NCBI GenBank assembly: GCA_012656075.1
Contig: JAAKBF010000233.1
Span: 372,001-436,000 of the forward strand
DNA length: 64,000 bases
Source: Phytophthora hibernalis
Lineage: Eukaryota > Oomycota > Peronosporomycetes > Peronosporales > Peronosporaceae
Reading direction: 5' to 3'
Part shown: positions 34,825 through 45,263 of the stretch, piece after piece
Numbering within the stretch: position 1 is the first letter of the stretch
Layout: each line of letters opens with the position of its first letter
Notes under the pieces: generated by a model
Seen by the model: only the letters and a program-made list of their open reading frames with translations
Told to the model about the DNA's origin: nothing
Database searches by the model: none
Made by a program: the position numbers and the translations under genes

Positions 34825-36833
34825 TTACTCCCTTACAGGTACTGTATCAGCATCTTGTGATTCCATCTCCTCGAAAGCAGTGATCTCTTCGATCAGCTCG
34901 TGCACGGTTGTCCGCAGCACCACACGCACACCTCTCTCAGCTGCCAGCTTCGCCTCGCGGTTGCGCATCTTTATGTTGAAGCCGAAGATTGGGCACTTGC
35001 CATTGATCGCCACGTCAATGTCCTTCGTCGAGATGTTGCCAATACCAAGACGAACAGTCTGCATTCATAACACAGCGAGGCCAAGTCGATGTCAGTAGCA
35101 GCAAAAACCTTCCTGCTGGTTTACTATCGTACCGATATGCCAGACATTTCATCCACAGTGTCTTGGATGCTGGTGAGCGATCCAGCACCGTCCGCTTTCA
35201 CGACGATGGACTTCGTTTCGATCAGATCATTTTCGTCGATGACATCTTCGTCCTCTTCATTGACCTCATTGCTAGACTCTTCAATCTTACGCGCATCTTG
35301 GTCTCCTTCAAAGGAATCGGTCGTGGTGTACTCAGCCTCCGTGCCCGTGTGTAACCCACTGTCATCGGGCAGGAGGCAATCACTGAATTCCAACGTAAGC
35401 TCCCTACAATACGTGAAACGAGACACAGTCAGTCACAGTCGTGCAGCAAAGTGCCTGCACGATATTGTAGCACGTACCTCTGCTCGATCACTAGCTTTGC
35501 CCGGGCTTCAGGAAGAACGAAGAAACCGTGCTCGTTAGGTGCGTCCACGTTCTTGGATTTGTTCGAGTACGTGACATCGACAACAGTTCCGGGCAGTGCA
35601 CACTAACCTCACGGCCTTCCGCATCGCGCATGCTGCGCACAACGCCGTGAATCATGCCAGCGACAAAATGCTGCTTGGGCGCCAACTCGCCTTGTTTGAT
35701 CAGCACCCGCAGCACCGTTCCACGTCCCTTCAAAGCCACGCTTTCCAGCACAAGCCCTCCGCGAGCGGCTCGGGTCCGACAAGGGCATCAAGCTTGTGGT
35801 CGTCTGCCAGGCCCGTCACCAGCTCCCACACCGTGTGACGCAGGTCATCCAGTCCAGCTCCCGTCTTACCCGAAATCGTCAGCACAGGGCTGTCTTGTAG
35901 CGCCACGAACGAACGCAGCTCGTCCACAATTCTATCAACCTGTTCGCCACCTGCCTCTCCCAGCAAGTCGACCTTGTTGATGCAAATGACCGCAGGCAGC
36001 CCCGCCTCCTCAATGGCGCCAATCGACTCCTCCGTCTGCAGCAACACGCCTTCGTCCGCCGCAACAATCAGCAGCACCGCGTCCGCCACTTGCGCCGCGC
36101 TCGAACGCATGCGGAAGAAGTGGAAGTGTCCGGGCGTGTCCAGGAACGTGGCCTTCACGTCGGACGTCAGCGCCGCCTCGCACACGTTGATCTTCTGTGT
36201 GATGCCGTTCTTCTCGTAGGGCGCGAGCTGCTTCAGACCCGTGTTCATCTGCTCGCGCAGCGTGTCCATAAGCGTGGTCTTGCCGTGGTCCACGTGGCCC
36301 ATGACGGCGACCACGGGCTGGCGAACGCCCAGGAAGCGCTCGTCAAAGCCCGCCGACAGGTCCGAGAGCTCCGGCTCTACATCGTCGTACGCCACCTGCA
36401 GGCCGAACTGCTCGGCGACGTCCTGCGCCACGCGATAGGGCAGCACCACGTGCTTGACGCTACGGAACTCGGCGGGCGGGTGGTCCCTGGCCTTGAGCTG
36501 GAACTTGCGGTTGGCCTTGGTCGTCACACGCTTGAGCACCTTGTCCACGGGCTGGCGCAGCGCCTTGGCCAGGTCACGCACGCGGATGAAGGCTGGGATG
36601 GCCGGCGGTTGGCTGCGTGCCTCCAGTACGCGGCGGCGCTGCTCCTGTCGCGCCATTTCGCGCTCCTGCGCCTCCGCCTGCAGCTTGGAGACGCGCGCCA
36701 TGTGGTCCTTGTGGCGCTTGGCCCCGCCGCGTGCCGTGCGCAGTGATCGAGCGCCTGGAGGCGGCACTACGGAGGCCGCGACGCCGGCGCGCAGCGCAGA
36801 GACCGCAAGCCGCGGACGTAGTAGACGCAGCAT
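34825..36833 (-). CDS. Mitochondrial translation initiation factor IF-2, apparently lacking the last domain
   Basis: Exons 36833-35478, 35403-35133 and 35058-34825. With one missing base near 35757 and one near 35592 the total is 621 codons. An arginine-rich presequence (MLRLLRPRLAVSALRAG) indicates mitochondrial import. Next come an IF2-N-like region, and the GTPase domain with G1 GHVDHGKTT, G2-region NGITQKI, G3 DTPGH and G4 NKVD. Domain II follows (LESVALKGRGTVLRV), then an acidic insertion (NEVNEEDEDVIDEND) and domain III (IVVKADGAGSL, IFGFNIKMRN). The protein stops after ELIEEITAFEEME, exactly where bacterial and organellar IF-2 continue into the C-terminal barrel that holds fMet-tRNA. 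No further exon is visible in the 187 bp to the next gene. It is divergent from the carrier gene at 36995. Confidence 0.85.
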
Positions 36834-36994
36834 CTGAAGTACCGTACGTAAGCACCAATTGTTTGGACGAGACTCAGACTGATTTCATTGGCCGATTTTG
36901 GAGGCGACGTCACCGACCAATTGATCAATCCGGAAAGAGGCGACGTCAGAGAGGAGTCGCAGGTTACGTTTCGTACCTCACTCTGCAATTTACT

Positions 36995-38011
36995 ATGCTG
37001 GACCCCCGCGAGACCTTTTCGGGCGTCATGGGCGCCTTCTGCTGCGTGTATGCAGGGCTGCCGTTCGAGGTGGTGAAGGTGCGGCTGCAGACGCAGGGCA
37101 AGACGAACGCGTACACAGGCGTGACGGACGCTTTCCGCCGCATCGCCACGGAGGAAGGCGTCCTGGCGCTCTGGAAGGGCGCAGTGCCCGCACTCAGCAG
37201 TTCCATCATCGAGAACTCGGTGCTCTTCAGCGCCAACGGATTCGCCAAGCGCGCGGTACTGGCACTGCACGCCAAGAAACGCGCCGAGCACGAGGGCGAG
37301 TACACGCTCACGACGCTGGACGAAGCCTGCATGGGGGCGTTTGCTGGCTGCTTCTCCGCTACGGTACAGTGGTCCTTATTACGAGTGGCTATTGTGGTGG
37401 CTAATGTGTGTCTTTTGCAGGCCATTACCATGCCTGAGAACATCAAGTGCAAGCTGCAGTTCCAGCGCGGCCATTTGGGCGAAGGACGTACGTCAAGTTG
37501 AAGTTGTTTGCGTTGAGGTTGCTGACTAACTGCTGTTGCAGGCTACCATGGTCCATTGGACTGTTTGGTCAAGGTGGGAAAGGAGGAGGGCATCAGAGGC
37601 CTCTTCCGAGGATACTCGGCACTGCTGCTGCGCGACGTGCCGTTCAGCTTCTTCTTTTTCGGGTCGTACCAAGCCTTCACGTCAGGCGCGGCCAAGCTGC
37701 TGGGCAAAGAGTCCAAGAACGAGCTCAACCCGTTGGCCATCCTCGCCAGCGGCGGCCTCGCGGGTGCGACCAGTTGGGGCATCATGTTCCCCGTGGACGT
37801 GCTCAAGTCGCGGATGCAGACGGCCAGCGCTTCGGGTCCGTTATCGCTGCGTGGTGCTTACCGCGCGGTCTACTCTGAGTTCGGCATCCACGGGTTCTAC
37901 CGCGGCTGGTCGGCTGCTGTGCTGCGGGCGTTCCCGGCCAACGGCTCGCTCTTCCTCGGCGTGGAGATGACACACCGCGTCTTCCGCTATTTTGACGAGC
38001 GGGTAAACTAG
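36995..38011 (+). CDS. Mitochondrial carrier (SLC25) protein, ornithine/acylcarnitine-like
   Basis: Exons 36995-37363, 37421-37487 and 37542-38011 give 906 nt, or 301 aa, without frame breaks. Three tandem carrier repeats each show the PX[DE]XX[KR] signature: PFEVVKVRLQ, MPENIKCKLQ and PVDVLKSRMQ. Each is followed by a glycine-rich second half (GVLALWKGAVPAL, GIRGLFRGYSALLLRD, GIHGFYRGWSAAVLR). These proteins exchange metabolites across the inner mitochondrial membrane. Sequence spacing resembles the basic-amino-acid/carnitine branch (SLC25A15/A20/A29), but the contact residues are too divergent to name a substrate. The second repeat has proline-glutamate rather than the usual proline-aspartate/glutamate-leucine pattern. 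Start codon at 36995 is the first ATG before the first helix. Confidence 0.88.
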
Positions 38012-38295
38012 AGCAAGCCCCGAGTTTTCCCAAGCCAAGTATAAATGCAGCTCCAGGATGAATAACTGCTGGTCATGCCGCGGCGTTAGAATAGACCTGG
38101 GCCAAGTCCTCGAGTCTCATCCAATGCCTTGAGCAACCGTCCACGCATTCTTATCCGCCTGCAGCGTCATAAATACTCCCGACTGAGCTTGTCTGAATCA
38201 GGAGGGATGCACTTGGAATTGGTGGCACGCAACGCAGGACGAGGAGACGCGCCGATTGAACGAGATCCTGCACAGTTGAAGCGAATCGGACGCCC

Positions 38296-39201
38296 ATGGC
38301 GACGGTGGCGACAATGGACCGCCGGGACGTCAAGACTTGGCGGCCAAGCCCATGACTTTGACGAGAACCGCCGGGGTAGTATCGCGACGGTGGACGCAGA
38401 CGACGATCTTGAAGCGCCGTTCGAGCTGGAAATGAGCGTCGAAGCTGTGGCCCAATTGCTGGCTATCAAGGCCGTGGAGCTCACGCAGTTGCAACGCACA
38501 CACGACGAGTACGTCAAGTCCAGCTGCGAGTACGAGCGAGAGCTGGAGATCGAGGTGGACCGGTACGAGAGGAAGACGCATCAGCTCGAGTCCGCTGCGC
38601 TGCAGCTCGAACGGGACAAGAGCGACCTCCAGAGCAGTGTGGCTGGAGTTCAGGTAGACCTGAAGACTGCTCATCGACGTGAGCACATGCTGCAGACGCA
38701 GTTGGAAGAGATGAAGTGGAAGATCCAGAGACTGGAGCAATCCAACGATGAACTAGAGACCTCAGCCCGCATCGCTCAAGCGACGATCGAGGACCTTCAC
38801 CACAAGTCCGAGTCGCTGCTGGAGCAGAACGTCTTCTTGCAGCATGAAAAGGAAGAGCTGTTGAAGCAGCTCTCGTCTATTATCATTGCTGAGGTACATC
38901 CAGCTCCGGTAGGGCAAGCAAGGCCGACGAGAACCGCGAGCGCTCGCTTTTCGCGTAAATCTTCCTCACAATTGACGGAGACGGCCCCACAGCTCCGGTG
39001 CAGCACGCGCAGGAAAACACTCGGAAATGTAGGAAGAGGAAAGGCCGTCGCCCGGAAGTGCTGGAGTCATGTCTGCACCTCACTTGCCGAAAGTGTCGTG
39101 CGAACAAACCCCACTCCCACAGCGGAGGAAGTGAGGAACGGGGATCGGCCTCTGCGTTCTTCGAAAGGCTCCGTGTGTTTCTATTCGGACCCGAGCGCTG
39201 A
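38296..39201 (+). CDS. NudE/NDEL-like dynein-regulating coiled-coil protein
   Basis: A long central coiled coil (about 38430-38880) resembles the NudE family: YERELEIEVDRYERK, then MKWKIQRLEQSNDELETSARIA and LLEQNVFLQHEKEELL. The last corresponds to the conserved NudE block ending in RNAFLESELDEKE. NudE proteins bind LIS1 and dynein intermediate chain and regulate nuclear and organelle transport. The start at 38296 (MATVATMDRRDVKTW) needs one extra base removed near 38370. A frame change near 38990 leads to the C-terminus CLHLTCRKCRANK ... FERLRVFLFGPER ending at 39201. With both, the span is exactly 302 codons. Alternatives are the ATG at 38207 in the central frame and a stop at 39311. Confidence 0.65.
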
Positions 39202-39337
39202 TCGGAATACCTTTGCTGGGATGGATGGGCCGAGACTCAAAGTAATCTTGCGAGTTTGGCGACTCACTTTCCAATCGGCTGTGTTCAAGCGAAGCAATTC
39301 AAGCGGTAGCTGATCCTTCAGACACCATCACGGTTGT

Positions 39338-39874
39338 ATGACAAGCATGGGACGACTTATCTCCGCGACGCTGCTGCTGGTGGCGATAATTGCTGGAAGC
39401 AGCATCAATCTTACCAACGCTAAACCCTGTTCATCAAAGGAGCTGAGCGTCTTCAACGAGGTTTCTGACCAGGTAAACAAGTGTCTTCAAGACAGCAAGC
39501 TGAACTTCCAAATTCCGCCGCAGTCGAGCCTTTCGAAGACGCAGCAGGCTGTACTGTGCAAGTCGAAGTCCTGCCAGGAGATGATCGGTGCCGTAGATGA
39601 TTTGGATATCCCTCGCTGCGAGTCCGCCTTCGACAAGAAGAATGTGACGCTGCAGGTGAGCCTCGACAAGTTCGTGTCTTCGTGCGACGCAACTACGTCA
39701 ACTCCAACTCCTATCAAGCGCCGTAAATCGCTCGATTCGTCATCAACTGGCTCGGGCTCACTGCCCAAGAATCGCCGTTACCAGAACTTGGCGTCTACAG
39801 TTCGGTTTGGTACACCGCAGCAGCTTGCCGTTCTTGTTGTTGGAATGCTGTCGCTGGCGTCTGTATTTCCGTGA
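39338..39874 (+). CDS. Elicitin-like secreted protein, probably GPI-anchored
   Basis: Single exon, 178 aa. A signal peptide at residues 1-28 (hydrophobic LISATLLLVAIIAG, cleavage near NLTNA/KPC) precedes an elicitin domain with exactly six cysteines (KPC, NKC, VLC, KSC, PRC and SSC). This is the pattern of three disulphides in this oomycete family. After it come a Ser/Thr-rich basic linker (SLDSSSTGSGSLPKN) and a terminal hydrophobic segment (LAVLVVGMLSLASVFP), as in GPI-anchored elicitin-like proteins. Family members bind sterols, which many Phytophthora cannot make, and some are recognised by plants. Spacing between cysteines 2-3 is longer than in canonical 98-residue elicitins, so this belongs to the divergent ELL class; sterol binding is not assured. 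It has two potential N-glycosylation sites (NLT, NVT). Confidence 0.9.
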   Translation: MTSMGRLISATLLLVAIIAGSSINLTNAKPCSSKELSVFNEVSDQVNKCLQDSKLNFQIPPQSSLSKTQQAVLCKSKSCQEMIGAVDDLDIPRCESAFDKKNVTLQVSLDKFVSSCDATTSTPTPIKRRKSLDSSSTGSGSLPKNRRYQNLASTVRFGTPQQLAVLVVGMLSLASVFP

Positions 39875-40582
39875 AACTACAAGTTGAGTTCTACAGTAGT
39901 GACAGAATATGTTCTGGGTTTTCGAGCCTAAGGCCTACTACTAATACTGTACTACTTCTCCGGTCTGGAAAAGAATTACTTCGAAGTAACAGTTAGGTTT
40001 TTCACCATATGGTATCGCACTTTAATTAGTCAATAATATGATGTGTTTAGGGCAAACGTGAAAAACCTCGTTTCAACGCTCTTTCGAAACAGCGTTTCCG
40101 CAGCTGCAAACAGTCTTACAGATAGTCTGGCACACTTCAAATCTATTCATGCAAGCGCACTAAACCGCTCAAAAATTGATTGAGCTGCGAAAAAACCTTT
40201 TCACCTTCGAAAACGTAGTAAGTGTAAGGAAGGGTATAAACCTAAAAACAGGCCGTTGTTAACGCAAAATAGCTTGAAAAATAGCTTAGCCAACGGTGCT
40301 TCTGATGGTATTTGTACAAGGTGCGGATTCGTATTAGAAAAAAAGTTACGGTTCAAAATCAGAACAGTTAATTCTTTTCCGGACCAGAGAACGTAGTATA
40401 TTCCGTTGCCACCTCTATTAACCCTGTAGTGTCAGTTTTCACTCGATGTTGCTATAGTACTACAAGAAGCGGCTACAAAGTTGCTCAGGATGCTTTCGAA
40501 CTCTTTTGCGCTAACATGCCAAATTTATTTTTGTGTCCGCTTTCGTGACCACGCGTGCGTAGCATTTGCAGGAGATATCCAC
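39875..40582. other. Convergent intergenic region, no gene seen
   Basis: About 700 bp lies between the 3' ends of the elicitin-like gene and the RCC1-repeat gene. It is AT-richer than its surroundings with no coding-like frame. No repeat with clear structure was seen. Both flanking 3' untranslated regions and terminators must lie here. Confidence 0.5.
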
Positions 40583-42131
40583 CTACTTGTCTTCAGCGGC
40601 ACGAGCTAAGACAGCACTGTGTTGACCTCCGGCCTCGATCTGAATAATTTCAGCTTCGCCAAAGTTGGCCTTCGTCAGTCAATTGGCGTGGCTTGTTTTC
40701 ATCGCGCTCTACTCCATGGCCTAGTGCCAGCATGTCGCCATATCCCCAAGAGAATAGTGCGCCACTCTCTGTCAGCGACATAACGTGGTTCGAACCCGTA
40801 GCGACCATGCGCACGACGCTGGAGCCACCGTTCTTGGGGGTCGGAATCGTCACCTTTTGCGGGCGGTCCTTGAATTCACCAGTGCCGCAGGTCTCAAGCA
40901 TGCCGAGTTGGCCAGAGTCCGCACGACCGAACGCGTATATGTCGCCGTCGTTGGTAAGGACGACCGAATGATGCGAGCCTCCGTCCACAAACGCGACGTT
41001 CTTGGAGCTCAGCTCCTCCACAAGCTGCAACTCGGTGCAGTTTTCAGTGCTGCCAATACCCAGCTGGCCGTAGTTGTTAAGCCCACAAGTGTACAGGTAT
41101 CCGTTCGAGCTCGTAGCAAACATACTGTGGAAGGAGCCGCAGCCGATCGCTTTGATAACCGGGAGCGGGTCCTTGCCGAGAGTCACGGGTTTGGGCGTCA
41201 GGTGGTCCCTGAACACCATCTCGACCTTGTAGTCTCCCTTGGAGTCCTTCATCTCAGCATCCACCTTCCGACCAAGCTGGCCCATCTCTCCTAGCCCCCA
41301 CGAGTACACGCGGCCGTCGTTGGTGCGCGCCAGGTTGAACGCGCTGCCGCAGCGCACGTCGGCCACATTGTCCAGCGCCTTGATCAGGAACGGCCGCACC
41401 TGTTTCTGCTTGAACGACTCCTTGGGCGACGCTGCGTCGCACCACTGCCTTCCTTGTCCTTGTAGCTGCCCCACGTGTACACCTTACCGGCCAACGTCAC
41501 GACGGCGGTGTGGCAGTCCCCGCCCACCAGCTGCACGGCTGTGGCCTGTTCCGGACCGAAGCCAGCCACCATAGCCGGGTAGTTCTCGTCTCCATCGCGG
41601 CCCAGCGCGCCGTCGTCATCGCAGCCCCACGTGAACACCTCTCCGGCCATCGAGATGGCGGCCGAGTGGAGGCCGCCACAGGCCACGCGCACGATCTTCA
41701 GCGTGGATAGTGAACGCAACACGCGCGGGTACCTGACCATGAGGTCCTCGTCCTCGTTCTCGACGCCGTGGCCCAACTGTCCGCAGTCGCCGCTGCCGAA
41801 CGTCAGCACTTGACCCACGCGGCTGCCGAACTTGGCGTCGATCTCGCGCGCGTAGGCCACGTACTCCTGCATGTTCTGCGCCCAGCTGTCCGACCTGTTG
41901 TGCGCCCATTGCGTCTGGAGGTTGGCCACGAAGGCGCGGTTCAGCGCCGCAAGCTGTCGCGCCGCTTCCTGCGCGCGTGGGCGCCGTGGCCGTCACGATC
42001 TTGCGCGCCTTGAGCACGTGCAGAGGTGCGCGAGGGAACGCGCCCACGTCGTCACTGCTGGCGGTGGCAGAGGCCTCCTCCGCCTCATACTGCTCCTTGG
42101 ACACGCCCACGTCCGAACGTCCGCGCTTCAT
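40583..42131 (-). CDS. RCC1-repeat beta-propeller protein
   Basis: Start ATG at 42131 (MKRGRSDVGVSKEQ), stop at 40583. With an extra base near 41975, a missing base near 41445 and an extra base near 40655, the length is exactly 516 codons. After a basic N-terminus (possible nuclear signal KRGR), seven RCC1-type repeats follow, for example VLTFGSGDCGQLGHG, VFTWGCDDDGALGRD, VYSWGLGEMGQLG, LYTCGLNNYGQLGIG, IYAFGRADSGQLG and LFSWGYGDMLALGHG. Between repeats 3 and 4 is KVYTWGSYKDKEG...WCDAASP, the same position and style as in true RCC1, so a Ran guanine-nucleotide exchange factor is plausible. The final repeat ends in QHSAVLARAAEDK. I rate RCC1 orthology as likely but not proven. Confidence 0.85.
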
Positions 42132-42366
42132 CGTTGCTGCCTGTTGCTCGGATGGAGGGAAGTAATCGGACAATGGTAAAATATGTTATGTCGGTTAAGG
42201 TTAAAAACAAATTGGACAGCCAAGTGTTATTATTATTATTAGCCCCCTCTTTTATTTAATCAGGTTACTGCGAATTAAAATCGACTCGATTGGGTGTATA
42301 AATCGGATTTGCACGGTTTCAGATCGGTCTGTGCATCTCAATCCACCTTAAATCCGATTCGAGACC

Positions 42367-42399
42367 GTCGTTCCGTTGATCGCCGATCAACGGAACGAC
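42367..42399. repeat. Perfect hairpin, 15 bp arms and 3-base loop
   Basis: GTCGTTCCGTTGATC at 42367-42381 is followed by GCC and then its exact reverse complement at 42385-42399. It lies between the RCC1-repeat gene and the first hAT remnant, and may mark an element end. No T-run follows. Confidence 0.9.
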
Positions 42400-42537
42400 C
42401 TGCTATATTTCATCTTTGAGGTTATTTTCACTTTATAATATTTAAAAGGAAATCCGCAGTCGGTTGGTACCGACTATCCGGATCCGGATGCTGGCCCGCT
42501 ACCTTCCAGTTCAGGACCCCCCTCTTGCAGCCCAAAA

Positions 42538-44643
42538 TGACAGACGACGGCAATCTGCTGTTTGAAGATGCTCAAGGAGACGTGGAAGCTGACGAAGGCC
42601 AATATCGCCGCAGACAGCACAGCAAATGTAGTGAGCAAAGGTCCCGTAAACGGTCGGATATATGGGCTTTTATTAATGACTGAGGGAATGGAAAATACAC
42701 ATGTAAATGTTGTGAGCGTGAGAATAAATCCCAGCTAAGGAACTTGAAGGCTCATACGACAATGAGAAAGCACCTGCAAGCCTATTAAAAAACTGAGTAC
42801 GTCGGCTACTCAGATGCGTCATCCACCTCAAGGCAGACAGATCTTTTGTGCTACGGATTCGAACGGATGGTCAAGCAGCGTATTGATAGCGACTTCAGCA
42901 AAACGGAAGCTGACCGTGCGCTCGTCGATTTGATTGTTGCCAACTCGCAGCCGTTTGCACTCGTTTAGCAGCCCAAGTTCGTTTCGTTCTATGCGATTTT
43001 GCAGTGTTCGTACAAGGTACCTGTTCGCCAGACTGGCAGACATCAACGTTATTGTGCGTTGGAAATTGGAGAAGGAGCTGGCGAGAAAAACAATTGTGGA
43101 CTGTATTATTTTCCGTGACATCCGTGGAGAGCTGTAGGGGTTGGTGTGGGCGATTACGACGGATAATGATAACCTTGTTATGGTCCGCTCAATCAAAGCC
43201 AAACTACCTCACCAGATTCAAGAATACACCCAAGCCACAGTGGCATCGTCGGCGGTAGAGAAGACACCAGATGCAACCGCCTTCTTGATGAACCACACAA
43301 CGTATTTGAGACGGCTACGAATCAAATGATACTAATGCACCATTTGGAGTTATGGAAATCAATCGCCTCCAAAGGCGATTCGCACTTAGGTTCATTAATA
43401 ATCTTTTGTTTGACGCCGTCTCATTTCAAGTTCGGAGTTTGGCACATGTGGCGGAAAATCGGATCACTGATATACTCTGAAATAAATGTCAGAGAACTGG
43501 ATCGTTATATTTTGTTCAATAATCTGTGTAAATAGGCAACACTGCAATTAGGAGTCAAAAAGGGCCTCAAAAATGCTCGTTTGTAGATAGCAGCATCGGC
43601 ACCGTGCGCGATATTCTGAAGAAGTTGGCGGACTCCACATCTCTCAACGAAGCACTCCAGCGGATCTGCGTCGTGCTAAATGTGCAATCCCAACAGCCGG
43701 AGCTAGATTGCGTCACAGTACCTGGGAGATGGTGCTGTCTGCGGCCAAGCTGCGAAAACCCATCGAGGAACCCTAGCGGCGCATCAGAGATCGCCACAAA
43801 GGTTACGCGGGCTTCTCCATTGCGCCGGACGGACCTCTCGCCGCACCAATTGCTGATAATATATGGAGTACACTTAATGAAATTTGTAAATTCTTGACGC
43901 CAGTGAAGGCGGCAACCAAAATGATGTCCGGGAAAATTACCCGACGTTCGGCATGGCAGTCGTCGTCTTTGAGCTGGTGAATAATCACGCTGCGAAGGTT
44001 TGATCAGGCGATATCGTTCTACACGGCCTCATTTGCAACTGCTTTCAAGCAGAAAATCGACGAATACGCCACATCCGTGAAGCTCAAACTGCCGCTGTAC
44101 TCGATCCCGAGCAAATACATTGCTGCCGAAGGTAGTCGATGACATGGATGTCATCAAGCAGTACGTTCTGGACGAGTACGAAGCGGAGTACTGAGCTCGT
44201 TTTGAAGACCAACGGGAACCGCCTCCACTTAATCAACAGGAAGAACAAGAGGCCGTTCTTGGCAAGGCATTATACGAGCTCATAGATGACAACTTCGGAA
44301 TGGATGAACCTTCGACTTTCGATGGGGAAGATTTCGCGTTAGAGCTGGAACCGTGGCTGGTGTATCGAGACAAAATGATGAGCTCCAAGACGAGCAGCAA
44401 CGAAGTTTGCATCTGGATGAAGAGCATTGACCAGTTCCCCGAATTAAAATGATGACCCGTGATTTTCAAGCCACGATGGCGACGTCCGTTCCAAGTGAAC
44501 AAGCTTTCTCTGCGGCTGGTGCCACGGTCAGTGTAGGCCACGCGCGACTTGGTGATGATGCCGTATCAGCAATCTCTGAAATGCAGTCGTTTCTAAAATT
44601 CAACGAAACCAGTGTGAAGCTAGAAACCGGCACGAGCAAGTAG
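42538..44643 (+). pseudogene. Degenerate hAT-family transposase
   Basis: Fragments of one transposase are read in several frames. A BED-type zinc-finger start lies near 42538-42790 (CKCCERENKSQLRNLKAH). Middle parts follow at 42840-43000, 43150-43270 and 43590-43730. The C-terminal hAT dimerisation block is at about 44250-44640 (TSVPSEQAFSAAGATV, ARLGDDAVSAI). That block is the best preserved and diagnostic. Many stops and frame changes mean no functional protein can be made. Terminal inverted repeats were not found. It abuts the broken PDR fragment at 44657, suggesting it landed in or next to that gene. Confidence 0.75.
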
Positions 44644-44656
44644 CAGTATTCACCAG

Positions 44657-45148
44657 CTAGCACGATCCTGGCTTACATCGGCATTTGTCGTAACAATACA
44701 CGATTGTTTCTTGCAGTATGCATACCTCATATTCAGATATTGGCATTGGTCCGCGAAGGAATTCGCTATCAGCTGTGTGCATTTTCCCGGAATCCAGCTT
44801 CAGTGCAATCGTAAAGACTTGCCGGCTTTGGGGTTGGCCAGGATTAATGTCATGGAGCCCATCTTGATCATACCGCTCAATATGACAACCACCAAGCACG
44901 CGCCAGCTTCACCCAGCACATGGACCGAGAACGACAGGTTCTCGAAGCGCACCTCGGCACAGCAGTTCGGCCTTGCGTGAAAACTGGATGTACTTGTTGA
45001 AGAACCGATCGCGGTTGCCACCGGGCATCGTCTCGAGGTTGCTGTACCGACTGATCATGGTGCCACCGCCGCCGTTCGCGTACGGGTATTGCAGACTGCG
45101 GAGCATTCTGGGGACTACTTCACCTGCATCGTTGGCTTCTGGTTGCAT
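44657..45148 (-). pseudogene. N-terminal fragment of a second PDR-type ABC transporter
   Basis: Minus-strand pieces match the N-terminus of oomycete full-size ABCG transporters. They include RFFNKYIQFSRKAELLCRGA, a VRFENLSFSV segment, and a Walker-A region, GSMTLILANPKAGKS, in which the usual GPPGSGKS-like loop is altered. The sequence stops after about 160 residues at the hAT remnant. It begins only 115 bp downstream of the C-terminus of the larger PDR pseudogene, so two transporters once stood in tandem. Stops and frame changes are present. Confidence 0.65.
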
Positions 45149-45263
45149 CAGTCAAAATCTTCGTGGGTTTTGCCAACCGGTGGAGATGACAAGTCTACAG
45201 TGACAAACACGATTCCTGGAGCGTCCAGCATGCGTAGTACATGTACGTGTAGTGAGCCCACAG

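Noticed and set aside
36090..36746. A 218-codon plus-strand frame opposite mitochondrial IF-2
   Set aside because: It is antisense to a clear GTPase domain and has no recognisable motif; it reflects GC-rich codon bias.
40785..41294. A 169-codon plus-strand frame opposite the RCC1 repeats
   Set aside because: It is antisense to clear beta-propeller repeats, with no independent evidence.
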